A stretch of 64,000 nucleotides of DNA from Arion vulgaris (GCA_020796225.1 CM036753.1:63272865-63336864), one strand, 5' to 3'. Positions 22,996 to 34,815 are shown, numbered from the stretch's first letter. Numbers and translations are program-made. Notes: generated from the sequence alone by a model not told the origin.

Positions 22996-23600
22996 ATTTG
23001 GGGTCTCTGTGGCGTAGAGGCTATGTGCTCGTCTCTCGTGCCAAATATTTGGGGTCTCTGTGGCGTAGAGGCTATGTGCTCGTCTCTCGTGCCAAATATT
23101 TGGGGTCTCTGTGGCGTAGAGGCTAGGTGCTCGTCTCTAGTGCCAAATATTTGGGGTCTCTGTGGTGTAGAGGCTAGGTGCTCGTCTCTCGTGCCAAATG
23201 TGACAGGTTCATTCCCTCGTGGAGCTATCTGGATATGTTTCCAGATATCCCTGATCTCAGTGTAGCTGAGATCGAGTTCCTAGTCCTTTCGGAGACAGAT
23301 GATAAAACGTAGGTCCCGTGTTCCATTTGAGCACCTAAAAGAACTCTTGATAGTTCAAAATCGAAAAGAGCAGGCTGGAAAGCCGCCGCCCGGGCAAAAT
23401 TCATTAGAAAAAAGATCGAAAATAAAATTCCTACAAAAATATTTTCACCATCTTCAAAATTACATTGGAGACCCTCGCCGATGCTACAGAGTTCGTGCAC
23501 GGCAGCTGAGATCTTCCTGTGTAAGAAAGAGATCGGAGGACACATGGTTACTCAACGAAGTGCAATGATGATGGTCCTATTAATCAATCAATCAAACTTG
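22996..23600 (+). mobile_element. SINE-C, full length with multiplied head
   Basis: The tRNA-like 5' head contains an A-box-type GTGGCGTAGAGGC and, after the last unit, a B-box-type CAGGTTCATTCCC near 23205. The body and 3' end match 11620-11955, ending AATCAATCAATCAA. The A-box half of the head is repeated four times at 51-bp spacing (23000-23203), while the B box and body are present once. It is the most complete copy of the family here. Confidence 0.85.
23000..23203. repeat. 51-bp x 4 duplication of the SINE-C head
   Basis: Each unit begins GGGGTCTCTGTGGCGTAGAG and ends CAAATATTT. Single-base differences (CTATGTG to CTAGGTG, GCG to GTG) show some age. The 17-codon period leaves one open frame by chance. 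Confidence 0.95.
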
Positions 23601-24170
23601 CACATTAAAACATAAGAGACAAATGTAACTTTTGCTTTTTATTACTATGCAAACGTCAAATTATTTGATATATTTTTGAATATAAGGAATATACAGAGTT
23701 TTTAAGATATAAGTAGCCCCATTGACAAATTAAAAGTTGTCAGGTACGCATTGCGTTTTGTCTATTTACTATTTAAACCGGTTCTGAATAAACAGCTCGT
23801 CTTTTCGACACATTTGTTCATCGCCCTTCGTGCACCATAGTTACACACCATCACAAAAAGACTCGCTCATTTGACCTATACTAAGTCATAATTGAAGCTT
23901 CTCATTTTCATAAACATATGTCAGATTGGCGCTCCTGACACGGCTTCTTTTATCTTAAACACACAGTAGAATTGTAGAATTTTAAAAGTAGAAGAACTCG
24001 TTTTAAAAAGTAGAAGAACTAAGAAATATATACTTGTCAAAACAGTGTTAGACAGGTATGTTTCTTTGATCTTCGGCACACAATTGGTGATATTATGGTC
24101 AACATCCCGGCGGCCACCTGTACTTTCAAGTGTTCCTTTGGTACTTAATGTTGGGTCGGTCTGAACGCCG
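23601..24170. other. Nothing recognised
   Basis: AT-rich, with stops in all frames. Confidence 0.5.
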
Positions 24171-24175
24171 TTACG

Positions 24176-24216
24176 GATATATATATATATATATAATGTG
24201 TGTGTGTGTGTATCCT
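24176..24216. repeat. (TA)n(TG)n microsatellite
   Basis: An alternating TA run followed by TG repeats. Confidence 0.9.
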
Positions 24217-24234
24217 TTTATAAGTATATGTGAG

Positions 24235-24450
24235 TTCGATCACAATCCAAGAGTACCTGGTTCAAAACCTGGCGGCACTTTGGAAGCAAATTTGTTCGGC
24301 GTGGATTTTTACGAAAGGTAAAAATATACCTCAGGGTTCAGAAAGCAATGGCAAGCTACTGAACTTATAAGCAATGCCTAGAAAATTGACGACTCGTTTA
24401 CTGTGGTTGGTGTCGAACTTCTGTAAAAGATATGCCAAGAATTTCATTTC
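24235..24450 (+). mobile_element. SINE-E copy
   Basis: B-box-like CTGGTTCAAAACCTGG, then TTGGAAGCAAATTTGTTCG, GGATTTTTACGAAAGG, CAGAAAGCAATGGCAAGCTA and a GACGACTCGT element. The same order recurs at 36890-37110 (plus) and 47405-47630 (minus). The A-box region is poorly preserved in this copy. Confidence 0.65.
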
Positions 24451-24659
24451 TTCACAGATAATATATATTTATAGTGAGATAGAGATATTTGTGCTTTGTT
24501 AAAATGGAAGCGAGATAATGTACCTTGAGTATATCATGAAATTATTCTCAATCAAGTTTCAATTATTCAAGCAAGCTTGTTCCATACAGATCACACGAGG
24601 ACGTTGCTTTAATTTTCCTTTATTTGACATCAAATGTTCGAGTAAGATTCATTTATAGA

Positions 24660-25690
24660 GCTCTGTTCTTATTGTCTATTGTCTTTCCAGGTGGATGGTA
24701 GAATTGGTTGTCCACTCTGCGTTGCTAGGGTGGGAGATTAATTTCTATGAGTCGTCCTTGTGTTGTGTGGTCTAATATTGTCTAGTACCTGATCTATTTT
24801 AATGTTTGCTGTTATTGGTAGGTTGTATTCCATTTTCATTAAATGTCCAATCACTGCACTTGTTGTCTTTTGGGAATCGGTGCATGAGTTATGTCCACTT
24901 ACTTATGATGTCCCATTGCAGTCTATCTCTAGTGACTCCCACTTCATTCTCTATGTTGATAAGGTCTTTTGGCACTGCATTTCACTATTCTGTCGATATA
25001 TATGTTGAAGAAGGTGAGCAACAACTCTGTCTTACTCCTGTTTTTGTCTCGAATGAGTTTGTCATTTCGTCTGTTGTTTACCAATGAGTCTATTTTTTTA
25101 AATATTGCTCTGATATTGTTAGCGTGCCCTTGATCCGTAGTTTTCAATGTTTCTCAAATAATGCTTTTATATATTCTGTCAAATGCCTTTTCTTGATCGA
25201 TGAATAATAAGTGTAGCTCTTTATTATATTCTATTACTTTTTCACTCAGTTGTCTCAGAGTGAATAGAGCGTCTGTGAATCCCACTCCTCTTCTAAATCC
25301 AAACTGTGAAGGGTTTATTTGTGGGTCAGCGATGTGTGTTATGCGCTGTTCTAATATTTTTGCGTATATTTTACCAGTGTGGCTTAATAGTGAAATGCCT
25401 CTTTATGTTTCGCATTCTCTTTTATTGCCTTTATTTTTCCATAATGGGACTATTACTGATTTTTGCCAGTCATCGTGAACTTTCTTTCTGTCCATGCGGC
25501 TGTGAATATTCTGTTTAACAATTTTACACCTATTTCTTTGAATGCTTTAATTGCTTCGATGGGTATTCCATCTGCACCTGACGATTTGTTTTTCATGCTG
25601 TTCTTTATTGCCGTTTAAATTTCTTGCCTCAATATATATCTGTTTCTCATATTCCCAAAGGTCTTGTTATCGTTCTTGAATTCAGTCTGT
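24660..25690 (-). mobile_element. LINE reverse-transcriptase relic, probably LINE-Q
   Basis: The minus strand encodes, from about 25690 down, WQKSVIVPLWKNKG, RGISLLSHTGKIYAKILEQR, NPSQFGFRRGVGFTDALF and LLFIDQEKAFDR (catalytic motif A), then LLTFFNIYIDR. This is the fingers/palm order of a non-LTR reverse transcriptase. The FADD motif C is absent: after about 24950 the sequence jumps to the C-terminal segment shared with 18505-18960, so an internal deletion removed the active-site pair. A few stops interrupt it. Confidence 0.8.
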
Positions 25691-26084
25691 AAGATGACAT
25701 GCATATGTATGTCGACTCTGACTGGTTTATGCGTGAAAGCTTGCTTTCCTAAAGACCAGTGTCACTCATTCAGGAAAGTATTACTCCGACTAAAGAGATG
25801 TCCATTAATGCGAGTATATAAATTGATCAATCGTTGGCCAGTTAAGCAGTACGTTTATGTTTTCTCCATTATAGATACAAAGTATATAGGGGAAATAATA
25901 GGTATAAATTGTAAAACATCGAAAATACTTCCTTACTTCCCTTATTCTGTTATTTTCAGTAAGAGTCCAATTGCAACATCAACTACATATATATATATAT
26001 ATATATATATGCAATAGCGTACAGGTCTATAATGTTCTTGTAGGAGAAAATAATGCATGTATTCCACATGCGCTGCTTGAGGCG
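25691..26084. other. No gene; (AT)n at 25986-26011
   Basis: A 117-codon plus-strand frame spans 25664-26017, but it ends in translated AT repeats and resembles nothing known. Confidence 0.5.
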
Positions 26085-26345
26085 TATACTTAGGATCTGG
26101 GACTAAACGGTTAAGCATTTGCCTTGCGTTTCGAAGGCCATGTGTTCGAATCCGGACAGCGCCTTTCTGTTCACGAGCATATTTTTCTAGAGACCCTAGG
26201 ATTGTTGCCGGAGCTACGGAGTTCAGGCTTTGTGCAGTACTCTCGGCAGGCGGCGTGCCATTTCTGCGGAGGGAAACCGAGCTATGTGGCGTAACACCCG
26301 GTGCAATGAATTCAATGCTTCGGCTTTAGAACCATTTAGTCTCAG
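26085..26345 (+). mobile_element. SINE-A, near full length
   Basis: A tRNA-like head (ACTAAACGGTTAAGC) with B-box GTTCGAATCC at 26146-26155, then TCTGTTCACGAG, GCTTTGTGCAGTACTCTC, CATTTCTGCGGAGGG and the 3' end CAATGAATTCAATGCTTCGG. It is co-oriented with the 46798 copy. Confidence 0.85.
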
Positions 26346-26424
26346 GATCGCCTGGTGGGACAGAGTAACAAATAATGAGGTATTGAAATATAAGCTGAGA
26401 TTACTAACCTAGTGTCCGCCAATG

Positions 26425-26800
26425 TCGCCTAAGATGACTGTTACATGACCCAGTCAGATGACTGTGTCACATGACCCAGTCAGATGACTTCCAATGATAT
26501 TCTGTACAAGAATCTGACCTCTGGTAAAAGAACAGTTGGAAAGGGGGTGGCAACCTTTCCTTCGTTACACATGCGTTCGCAAGCGACACTTGAAGGCGTT
26601 TATCATGAATACACGAGTTTGAGAGAAGCTTGTCAGGACAGATCAACTGGAGACATGCTCTGAAAACGAATCTAAGAACTAGTGGAATCAGGCTAAGAAA
26701 ACTTGCTGACATTAAAATGTGCAAGGAGAAAGAAAGCATAAATAAAATCCACCATGGGCGCTACATCCATTGTCTCTCGAGACTAACATGATACTAGCTT
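26425..26800 (+). mobile_element. Probable LINE 3' relic
   Basis: Starts with a 34-bp direct repeat (CACATGACCCAGTCAGATGA, twice). From 26630 the frame encodes a basic GQINWRHALKTNL-type segment reminiscent of the RxxW element near LINE C-termini. It ends with GGCGCTACATCCATTGTCTC, shared with 7120 and 28540 and, inverted, near 34160. The family assignment is weak. Confidence 0.4.
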
Positions 26801-27859
26801 TAAGAGTCAGTTAGGATAAGCCCTACCAATAACTGCCACTGAACGAGCACGTCACTGATCTATAACATATATATTTATAAACTAAGAAATATATTTTAAC
26901 GCTCAGTCTTTGTTCAAATTAATTGAACACAATAAGATCAAGTGTCGTTTCCCTAGTTATCAAAAGTAATCTGTAATTTATATTCAATCTCTCTTTTCTT
27001 GGGTTAGTCTCTTATAATAATGGTGCATTCTGCCAAATTTGTAATTGTCCATATCTTAATGTTATCTTGGAGCCACAATGTCAAAGTTATATCTTTGTTT
27101 CCCAAGAGACCTTTGTTTCTTCAAAGCATAGTCCGGTTTCAACTCCCGAGTAGCAGTAGAAATTGTTTCGACAGTAAAAGCTGTCAGGTTGACTCATCGT
27201 TTATTTTTTTAAGATTTGAACGAACCTTCCAAATCTCTGATATAATAATAAAAAGATCGAATTGTACAGAAAATGAACATATAATTATTGGGTCACATCA
27301 CATAATCATCATCAACAACAACTTCAGCAATTTTACAACAAAAATGTTTTTATTCTTCTCCTTTTTCAACAAAAGCGTCAAAAGATCAAATGAATCAATG
27401 TACATTAACAAAAATATGAGAAGCATAGGTTCATGAAGAGATCATGAAGACAAGTTATATCAGGCACACTGGAGTATAGGCAACTGTAAAGTATAGAGGT
27501 ATGTCATAACATCATTATTAAGGTATTGCTTTGAAACATAGACATGATACACAAATTCAAACAAAAGAAATCTTTGGACTCTAATCAAAAATAAAATGTA
27601 AGCAAAATTTGCACATATAATTATTCAAATTTCAGTTAATCGTCCTTTTGGATACTTTGTGATGATTCCAACGAGCTGGTCAATGAAAATAAGCTCACAC
27701 AATCTATAATGTGCTCCTATTCGATTCTATTATCGCCTCTGATAGACAGGTTGAGGACCTTCTCGTCGCAGAACTGTTTTTAACGGACAGAAGAAGAGAG
27801 GAATAGCTACTAACTTGCCTCAGAAAACCTGCAGTCTTGAACAGAAGGGGGATTGTTCA
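26801..27859. other. No supported gene
   Basis: A 138-codon plus-strand frame lies at 27020-27436. It is AT-driven, has no recognisable domain, and its codons are rich in I, N, F and S as expected from base composition. No other structure seen. Confidence 0.5.
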
Positions 27860-28055
27860 TCATCATCAAGTAGCTTGTTATTACGGAACTTGGTCCCATG
27901 ACAGCAGTTCTTAAAAACTCTCTGTTCTGTGCAAGTTTACCGGCGTTAGCAGCAATCATTCTCAGATTGTCAATGACATTTTGCACCCATCGTCTTCTAG
28001 GTCTTCCTCTCATTTTTCTTCCAGGCACACTTCCTCCAAAATGATTTTCTATATG
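27860..28055 (-). mobile_element. LINE-Y C-terminal fragment
   Basis: Minus strand encodes RKMRGRPRRRWVQNVIDNL, then AQNREFLRT, matching the GRPRRRW region of the other LINE-Y copies. Only the last 70 or so residues remain. Confidence 0.65.
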
Positions 28056-28693
28056 CGCTCATGACGTCTGGGAGTGGGGGGTCGTTAATCTCGATAATTA
28101 ACTTGTCTCTGAGCAGGTCAACTAATTGTAAATCTCAGCTGCATGTGGCTATACTATTCATGGGGAATGTTTTGTGGAGTAAACCTGTGTATCACACCGG
28201 GAAAGAAGTCTCTAATGCAGTTTATCACTGTATTCAATGGCAGTCTGACTAAATTTCTGCAATGTCAGGGTGCAAAGCTGAATCGGTCTTGACATTATCT
28301 TGGATTTGTCTGCTTCATGGAGAAGATGGAACTGCTGCATGGGCAATAGTGATCCTCATTATCAGCATGCTCAAATGGCGTTCTAGAAAGGACGCTCCAG
28401 CTTCACCTCACGATGATAAGACTGCGAAGAGCTCACCAGGGACCGGTCCAGTTGTAGGGGTTGAGAACTGATGAAGTCAAATTCATTAAACTTACTAACA
28501 TAAAACGGGCCTGAGTAAATCAGAAATACAATTTCCCATGAGCGTTACATCCATTGTCTCTCTAGACCAGTGCGTCCAATGGTTGTATGTATTGGGGCGC
28601 ATCTAACTGATGGTTGGGTAGGCGCGGAAGCAATGTAATCACAGAGATACTACTATTTCTACTGACAATAGCGTTAACATTTCTACGTAGGAT
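28056..28693. other. Unassigned; contains a short LINE 3' relic
   Basis: The segment 28450-28570 carries the GTTACATCCATTGTCTC core seen at 26740-26780. Small frames at 28061-28471 resemble nothing known. Confidence 0.4.
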
Positions 28694-28764
28694 ACATTTT
28701 TTCGTCAAGTACCATTCTTCGCCAAATATAGTTCTGTGCCAAATATAGTTCTTTGCCAAATATA
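28694..28764. repeat. Stub of the 17-bp array
   Basis: About four diverged 17-bp units (GTACCATTCTTCGCCAA and similar) of the same type as the array starting at 29380. It is separated from that array by LINE-Z sequence. Confidence 0.75.
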
Positions 28765-28774
28765 ATAGCCGTCC

Positions 28775-29350
28775 ATCTCAAGCGATAATGATAACAGCCT
28801 CAGACGTGTTCTGCTGCACCTCTTTGGTGTGTGCGGAGGTAATTGTAGAGTCCAATCCTAGAACACAATCCCTTACCACAGGTAGGACATACATGATCAA
28901 GGTTAGACATGTGGGTGTTGTATGTTCTGTTTTTTTTCGCGCGGCTCGTTTTCTCTGTGTCTCAACGGCACAACGATTCTCAGATATGCTAGCTCCTGTT
29001 GTGTTGTTAGAGCGCCACATTTGGCGATCTTGCGCAAGGGATTCCTAGTACGTATTGTCTATATCGAAGCATTTCAGAGACACTTTAACAGTGTGTTTAA
29101 AGCGTTTTTCTGTCCACCAGCTGAACGTCTACCTCCTTTAAGCTCGCCATACATCAATTGTTTTGGGATGCACTTATCAGGCATCCGAGCAACGTGACCG
29201 ACACGGCACGTCTCACCTGGGCCTTCTGTAACAGAGTGTTGACGCTTGTGATCTTTGCTCTTAAGTGGACTTCGATATCTGGAATTTTGTCCAGGCGGTT
29301 TATTTTTAGTAGTCTGCGTAGACAGCTTGTGTGGAAATGGTTTAGTTTTC
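28775..29350 (-). mobile_element. LINE-Z C-terminal part with zinc finger
   Basis: The minus strand encodes a LINE C-terminus in order: KINRLDKIPDIEVHLRAKI, a decayed GHVxRMPD motif, a GGQKKRF-type stretch, LAQDRxxWRS, a basic segment and finally a Cys2His2 finger (CPTCGKGLCSR plus LRTHQR, about 28860-28810). It is broken by several frameshifts. The finger is a known feature of some LINE ORF2 proteins. It lies between two parts of a 17-bp array. Confidence 0.75.
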
Positions 29351-29379
29351 TTTCGTGTCTATATATAAGTTCTTCGTCA

Positions 29380-31652
29380 CAGTTCTTTGTCAGATACCGT
29401 TCTTCGCCAGATACAGTTCTTCGCCAGATACAGTTCTTCGCCAGGCACCGTTCTTAGCCATGTACCGTTCTTAGCCATGTACCGTTCTTCGCCAGGTACA
29501 GTTCTTCGCCAGGTACCGTTCTTCGCCAGATACAGTTCTTCGCCATGTACCGTTCTTAGCCAGGTACCGTTCTTCGCCAGGTACAGTTCTTAGCCATGTA
29601 CCGTTCTTAGCCATGTACCGTTCTTCGCCAGATACAGTTCTTCGCCAGGTACCGTTCTTAGCCATGTACCGTTCTTCGCCAGATACAGTTCTTAGCCATG
29701 TACCGTTCTTAGCCATGTACCGTTCTTCGCCAGATACAGTTCTTAGCCAGGTACCGTTCTTAGCCATGTACCGTTCTTCGCCAGGTACCGTTCTTAGCCA
29801 GGTACCGTTCTTAGCCATGTACCGTTCTTAGCCAGGTACCGTTCTTAGCCATGTACCGTTCTTCGCCAGGTACCGTTCTTAGCCAGGTACCGTTCTTAGC
29901 CATGTACCGTTCTTAGCCATGTACCGTTCTTAGCCAGGTACCGTTCTTAGCCAGGTACCTGTTCTTAGCCATGTACCGTTCTTAGCCATGTACGTTCTTA
30001 GCCATGTACCGTTCTTAGCCATGTACGTTCTTAGCCAGGTACTGTTCTTAGCCAGGTACCGTTCTTAGCCAGGTACCGTTCTTAGCCATGTACCGTTCTT
30101 AGCCATGTACCGTTCTTAGCCAGGTACCGTTCTTAGCCAGGTACCGTTCTTAGCCAGGTACCGTTCTTAGCCAGGTACCGTTCTTAGCCATGTACCGTTC
30201 TTAGCCATGCACCGTTCTTAGCCATGCACCGTTCTTAGCCAGGTACCGTTCTTAGCCATGTACCGTTCTTAGCCATGTACCGTTCTTAGCCATGCACCGT
30301 TCTTAGCCAGGCACCGTTCTTAGCCAGGTACCGTTCTTAGCCATGTACCGTTCTTAGCCATGTACCGTTCTTAGCCATGTACCGTTCTTAGCCATGTACC
30401 GTTCTTAGCCATGTACCGTTCTTAGCCATGTACCGTTCTTAGCCAGGTACCGTTCTTAGCCATGTACCGTTCTTAGCCATGTACCGTTCTTAGCCATGTA
30501 CCGTTCTTAGCCAGGTACCGTTCTTAGCCATGTACCGTTCTTAGCCAGGTACCGTTCTTAGCCAGGTACCGTTCTTAGCCATGTACCGTTCTTAGCCATG
30601 TACCGTTCTTAGCCAGGTACCGTTCTTAGCCAGGTACCGTTCTTAGCCAGGTACCGTTCTTAGCCATGTACCGTTCTTAGCCATGTACCGTTCTTAGCCA
30701 GGTACCGTTCTTAGCCATGTACCGTTCTTAGCCAGGTACCGTTCTTAGCCATGTACCGTTCTTAGCCATGTACCGTTCTTAGCCATGTACCGTTCTTAGC
30801 CAGGTACCGTTCTTAGCCAGGTACCGTTCTTAGCCAGGTACCGTTCTTAGCCATGTACCGTTCTTAGCCATGTACCGTTCTTAGCCAGGTACCGTTCTTA
30901 GCCAGGTACCGTTCTTAGCCATGTACCGTTCTTAGCCATGTACCGTTCTTAGCCAGGTACCGTTCTTAGCCATGTACCGTTCTTAGCCAGGTACCGTTCT
31001 TAGCCAGGTACCGTTCTTAGCCAGGTACCGTTCTTAGCCAGGTACCGTTCTTAGCCATGTACCGTTCTTAGCCAGGTACCGTTCTTAGCCAGGTACCGTT
31101 CTTAGCCAGGTACCGTTCTTAGCCATGTACCGTTCTTAGCCAGGTACCGTTCTTAGCCAGGTACCGTTCTTAGCCAGGTACCGTTCTTAGCCAGGTACCG
31201 TTCTTAGCCATGTACCGTTCTTAGCCAGGTACCGTTCTTAGCCAGGTACCGTTCTTAGCCAGGTACCGTTCTTAGCCAGGTACCGTTCTTAGCCATGTAC
31301 CGTTCTTAGCCAGGTACCATTCTTAGCCAGGTACCATTCTTAGCCAGGTACCATTCTTCGCCATGTACCGTTCTTAGCCAGGCACCGTTCTTAGCCAGGT
31401 ACCGTTCTTAGCCAGGTACCATTCTTCGCCATGTACCGTTCTTCGCCATGTACCGTTCTTAGCCAGGTACCGTTCTTAGCCAGGTACCGTTCTTAGCCAG
31501 GTACCGTTCTTAGCCAGGTACCGTTCTTAGCCATGTACCATTCTTAGCCAGGTACCTCTCTTAGCCAGATACCGTTCTTCGCCATGTACCGTTCTTAGCC
31601 ATGTACCATTCTTAGCCAGGTACCTCTCTTAGCCAGATACCGTTCTTCGCCT
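29380..31652. repeat. 17-bp array (ACCGTTCTTAGCCATGT)
   Basis: About 133 units, with two interchangeable sites: CCATGTACC or CCAGGTACC, and TTCTTAGCC or TTCTTCGCC. The centre is nearly homogeneous, while both edges carry diverged units (AGATAC, ATTCTTCGCC, CTCTCTTAGCC), the usual result of unequal exchange. Open frames on both strands are by-products of a stop-free unit. Confidence 0.97.
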
Positions 31653-31799
31653 GAACTTCAATTTAGTTTAAAAGATAAAAAAAAGGGTAAAGAACCTGCT
31701 TTTCATATTATAAACATATATGTATAAATATAATGTTAAATCCAGATTTTCTTTCATAACTGTTGTCAGCGTCTCGTCGGTCACTTTTACTTTGTCTTT

Positions 31800-32052
31800 T
31801 ATTCTAAAATGGTCTAAAGCCAAATACTTCATTTGGCCAGGTTTTACCCCATATGCTCAGTCCTTCTCCACAGAAATGGCCCGCCATCTGACAAGTGTTT
31901 TGCACAAAGCACGCTCTTTGTAACTCCGGCAACAATCATATGGATCTCTTTAAAAATACGGTCGTGAACAGAACAACACGGTCCGGATTCGAACTAATGA
32001 CCTTCAGAACGCAAGGCAAGAGCTTAACCACTTAGTCACATATACCCCCTTT
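31800..32052 (-). mobile_element. SINE-A, near full length
   Basis: Minus-strand copy: 3' end near 31800, CAAAGCACGCTCTTTGTAAC, GTCGTGAACAGA, the B-box complement GGATTCGAAC at 31983-31992, and the head complement CTTAACCACTTAGTCAC. Indels are minor. Confidence 0.8.
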
Positions 32053-32099
32053 TTTCTATAGTACCAATTGAAGATGAATGAATCTGAGACTCGTATTGT

Positions 32100-32190
32100 C
32101 AGAACAAATTCTATTATTGTTGAATTTGATCCTGTAACCACGCTATTACGAAGCAAGTGCACTGACCACTATGCTGAAGCGGCTCTCGAT
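32100..32190 (-). mobile_element. tRNA-like SINE head
   Basis: On the minus strand an A-box-like TAGTGGTCAGTGCAC is followed by a weak B-box-like GGATCAAATTC. It resembles the head at 44495 in the CACTTGCTT segment. Confidence 0.4.
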
Positions 32191-32199
32191 TTCAATAGA

Positions 32200-32322
32200 T
32201 TAACCCCTTCGTCCTTCTGATCCGATATACTGGCTGCCAGTATTTGTTAAGATGACGCAAAGTCAGTTTACTAGTTTATTTCAATATGCAGTACATTACC
32301 GAGTGAAAGGACTGAGATAATA
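32200..32322. mobile_element. MITE, TTAA-type
   Basis: Begins TTAACCCCTTCGTCC and has GATATACTGGCTGCCAGTAT, then AAGATGACGCAAAGTCA. It ends ACCGAGTGAAAGGAC, the inverted counterpart of the start. The right-hand TTAA is lost. Confidence 0.55.
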
Positions 32323-32334
32323 TTATCATTTCTC

Positions 32335-32460
32335 GGTCCCTCTCATCTGTGTTAGCTTTGATGGCAGTTTAGAGAAAATCCACTGTACCGGGATTTGAAC
32401 CATCATCCACTGGTGAGCAATTCCTGCTCAATACTGTTGAGCTGGGCTGACTGTACATAA
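32335..32460 (-). mobile_element. tRNA-like SINE head
   Basis: The minus strand has an A-box-like CAGCCCAGCTCAACAGT and a clear B box GGTTCAAATCC (32402-32392) at tRNA spacing. No body match elsewhere in the window. Confidence 0.5.
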
Positions 32461-32719
32461 TACATTAGACTGTAGTAACAAATACAATCAAATACAAAAG
32501 ATAAAAACACGAATGATGATGTTTTTAAACATTACAATAATAAAAATTGTTTAAAAATCAAGTTTGCAAGAAAATATTTGCTTCACAACAGAGAAAGAAT
32601 TCTCTAAGAAGCTAAAAAAAATGATCACTTGTATCGCTATGCTATCATATATGCTAGTTGAAATACAGAAGTTGTTTGGTATATAATTCTTAATACTATC
32701 AAGTTGTCTTCCGGGTATT
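32461..32719. other. Nothing recognised
   Basis: AT-rich, no ORF or family match. Confidence 0.5.
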
Positions 32720-33385
32720 GTGATATACACATACTGATTATTCCTGTGACTTGCTGGCTAGACACTCGTCTATCTCTCGTTCCTTTAGACATCCTGTTCT
32801 ACTTGTATATCGTGTAATTTCAAACTTGTTAAATTTTCTGGATAGTTTCAACATCAATTGTAGTGTCCTCGTCCAGCAGAAGGTCGTCAAGAGACTGAAG
32901 AACATTTCCCTTATCCCCCCTAAACTCCCCGACGATTAATGATATTAATACAATCCTGTTCGCTCTCTCATAGCTGTGACAATTGGCATACCCAGGACAG
33001 TAGATCCCCGTGAGCCTCTGGAGGTTGAATACCTCTATAGACAACACCCACTAATATCGCAATATGCAATTCTACATCTTTCGAAACAAGATACAACAAC
33101 GATTATAGATACAACAACTGCTCCAAGTAAACAGCAGCAGCACTCAGAGAGTCACTGGATGGCAGCAGTAATGGCCTCAACCTCCATTCTCATACTGGAA
33201 ATAGTTATTCCGTAAGCTCCGCTTTGCTCTGCAATGACTCTACCATACACATTAGCCAGGAAACTACAGCCTGACTTCTCACCACGCTGCACAAATTTAT
33301 TGGTATAAACAACATCATTTGCATTATCAGAGGTCAGCTGCTTCAGCTGAAAGTGGACACCAGAAAAACACTGAGAGTAAAAGGG
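32720..33385 (-). mobile_element. LINE-I degraded 3' copy
   Basis: Minus strand encodes SIEVFNLQRLTGIYCPG and LLLDEDTTIDVETI, the decayed counterparts of the RNase H end in the copy at 41212-42535. It is less complete than that copy and full of frameshifts. The CPG...ER-A segment retains the spacing of the last RNase H motif, but its Asp is lost. Confidence 0.7.
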
Positions 33386-33799
33386 GACTGTAGGATATTG
33401 TTCACATCACGAACCGTGGCTGTAGGTCAAAGAAATATTCAGGCCTAACACCGTATTTACCAATATGCCTCATGGTATGAAACGGGCTCTTTTATTTATT
33501 TATTTTTTTTTTTAAATTGTAGATTCCATTCCACATTTTCTTTTTATCTTAAAGAAACTGATCTTTGCAAGATAGAAAAAAGGGGGAAAATGTATCTTAT
33601 GCGTCTTGATAAGCAAAGAAATGTTGATCCAACTTTTTAATTCATATCACACGTTCACAAATAGTGCAACTATTTTTCCCTCGTTTACTTTGCACATGCT
33701 GAATGATCTAGCATAATGGATGACTGAACAAGCTATGAAATTTATTCATTTTTACCAACTTAACTAACTCATAACTATGTAAAGACAACACATAAAGAG
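33386..33799. other. No gene seen
   Basis: Includes poly-T/A stretches (33489-33520). Near 33430-33480 it resembles 63370-63420 (GGCCTAA, ACCGTATT, CTCATGGTAT), a weak shared repeat of unknown type. Confidence 0.4.
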
Positions 33800-33910
33800 T
33801 TGCGTGTTGGGCCGCTGGACGCTGCTGGATTTGCTGAGGCGGAGATCGGAGCACCTATGGACATATCAGGAGTGCTATGATGATAGTCCTCATATAACTG
33901 ATAACTGATA
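33800..33910 (+). mobile_element. SINE-C 3' end fragment
   Basis: Carries GCTGAGGCGGAGATCGGAGC, ATGGACATATCA and TGCTATGATGATAGTCCTC, matching the last 100 bp of SINE-C. It is followed by a short ATAACTGATAACTGATAAC tail. Confidence 0.55.
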
Positions 33911-33975
33911 ACACATAAAGAGTTATAAATGGTTGCGGTTACCTATAAATTAACGCAGGAATAAGTTTTCCAAAC

Positions 33976-33981
33976 TTTATT
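33976..33981 (-). promoter_or_regulatory. Candidate distal poly(A) signal AATAAA for NeuroD
   Basis: A minus-strand AATAAA lies about 835 bases past the NeuroD stop. A closer ATTAAA lies at 34679-34684, 132 bases past the stop. Neither is proven; in AT-rich DNA such hexamers arise often. Confidence 0.3.
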
Positions 33982-34815
33982 ATTCCAGAGTTTGGTGTTC
34001 TCAAGTTTTTGCTGTGACACACGAACGAACAATTAATCTTAAAATTCAGATTTTAAAGATTCATTTTATAACAAATATTAGATTAGATTAGATTGTTTGC
34101 CACATAATGATGATGATGTTAATGATAGCATAAAGTTATTCTCGAGACACGATATATGTAGCGCCTTTGATTGTAAAATTGTCTGTTGTGTTTCTTCATT
34201 GTACGTTTTATAGCATCACGGTGCTCCAGTTTGACTTTACACCGCCATCGTGAATCTTAGTTGAAGTATCTTGTGCATGTTACTTTTATAGACAAATTGA
34301 TTTGTGGATCGATGTTGTCAATGCAGCAATTTTTCTTTCTTCCTGCAGTTGAGGAATCTTAAGAAAAATCCTAACCGATACAGTTTGGCATTAATGAAAC
34401 TGAAGTTTTCAGAGTATCACTGAATACATTGACAAACTAGCTTAGGGACGTGTGACTGCGGATATAATTTACAGGATTCATTTCAACGCTTTTTCCTATT
34501 ACATAGTTAGTGTGGTCGCAATGCAAAGGTAGATTTTAAACATTCTTCCTTCCAGTGAAATAAACTGTTGCAACTATTTCTCAGCATTAAGTTATATTCT
34601 GGACCTTCCTCTTCCATCTCTTCATATGTGACTCCGGATATCTGACCTCGCTCTACTAACAATCACCGTCAGATAATATTTAATATCTTCACTGATCATT
34701 TTCCTGGCGGTTACAGTAGATATATAATATATAATAAACAAGTTATTTTTTGTGGTGGTCTCCTCTTGTACAAAATAATGATGTGGCCCATTGAATGTTA
34801 AATTTTGAATCGAAA

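Noticed and set aside
27020..27436. 138-codon plus-strand ORF
   Set aside because: AT-driven composition, no domain, no splice or promoter support.
29387..29831. Repeat-peptide ORFs on both strands
   Set aside because: Translations of the 17-bp array; open on both strands at once.
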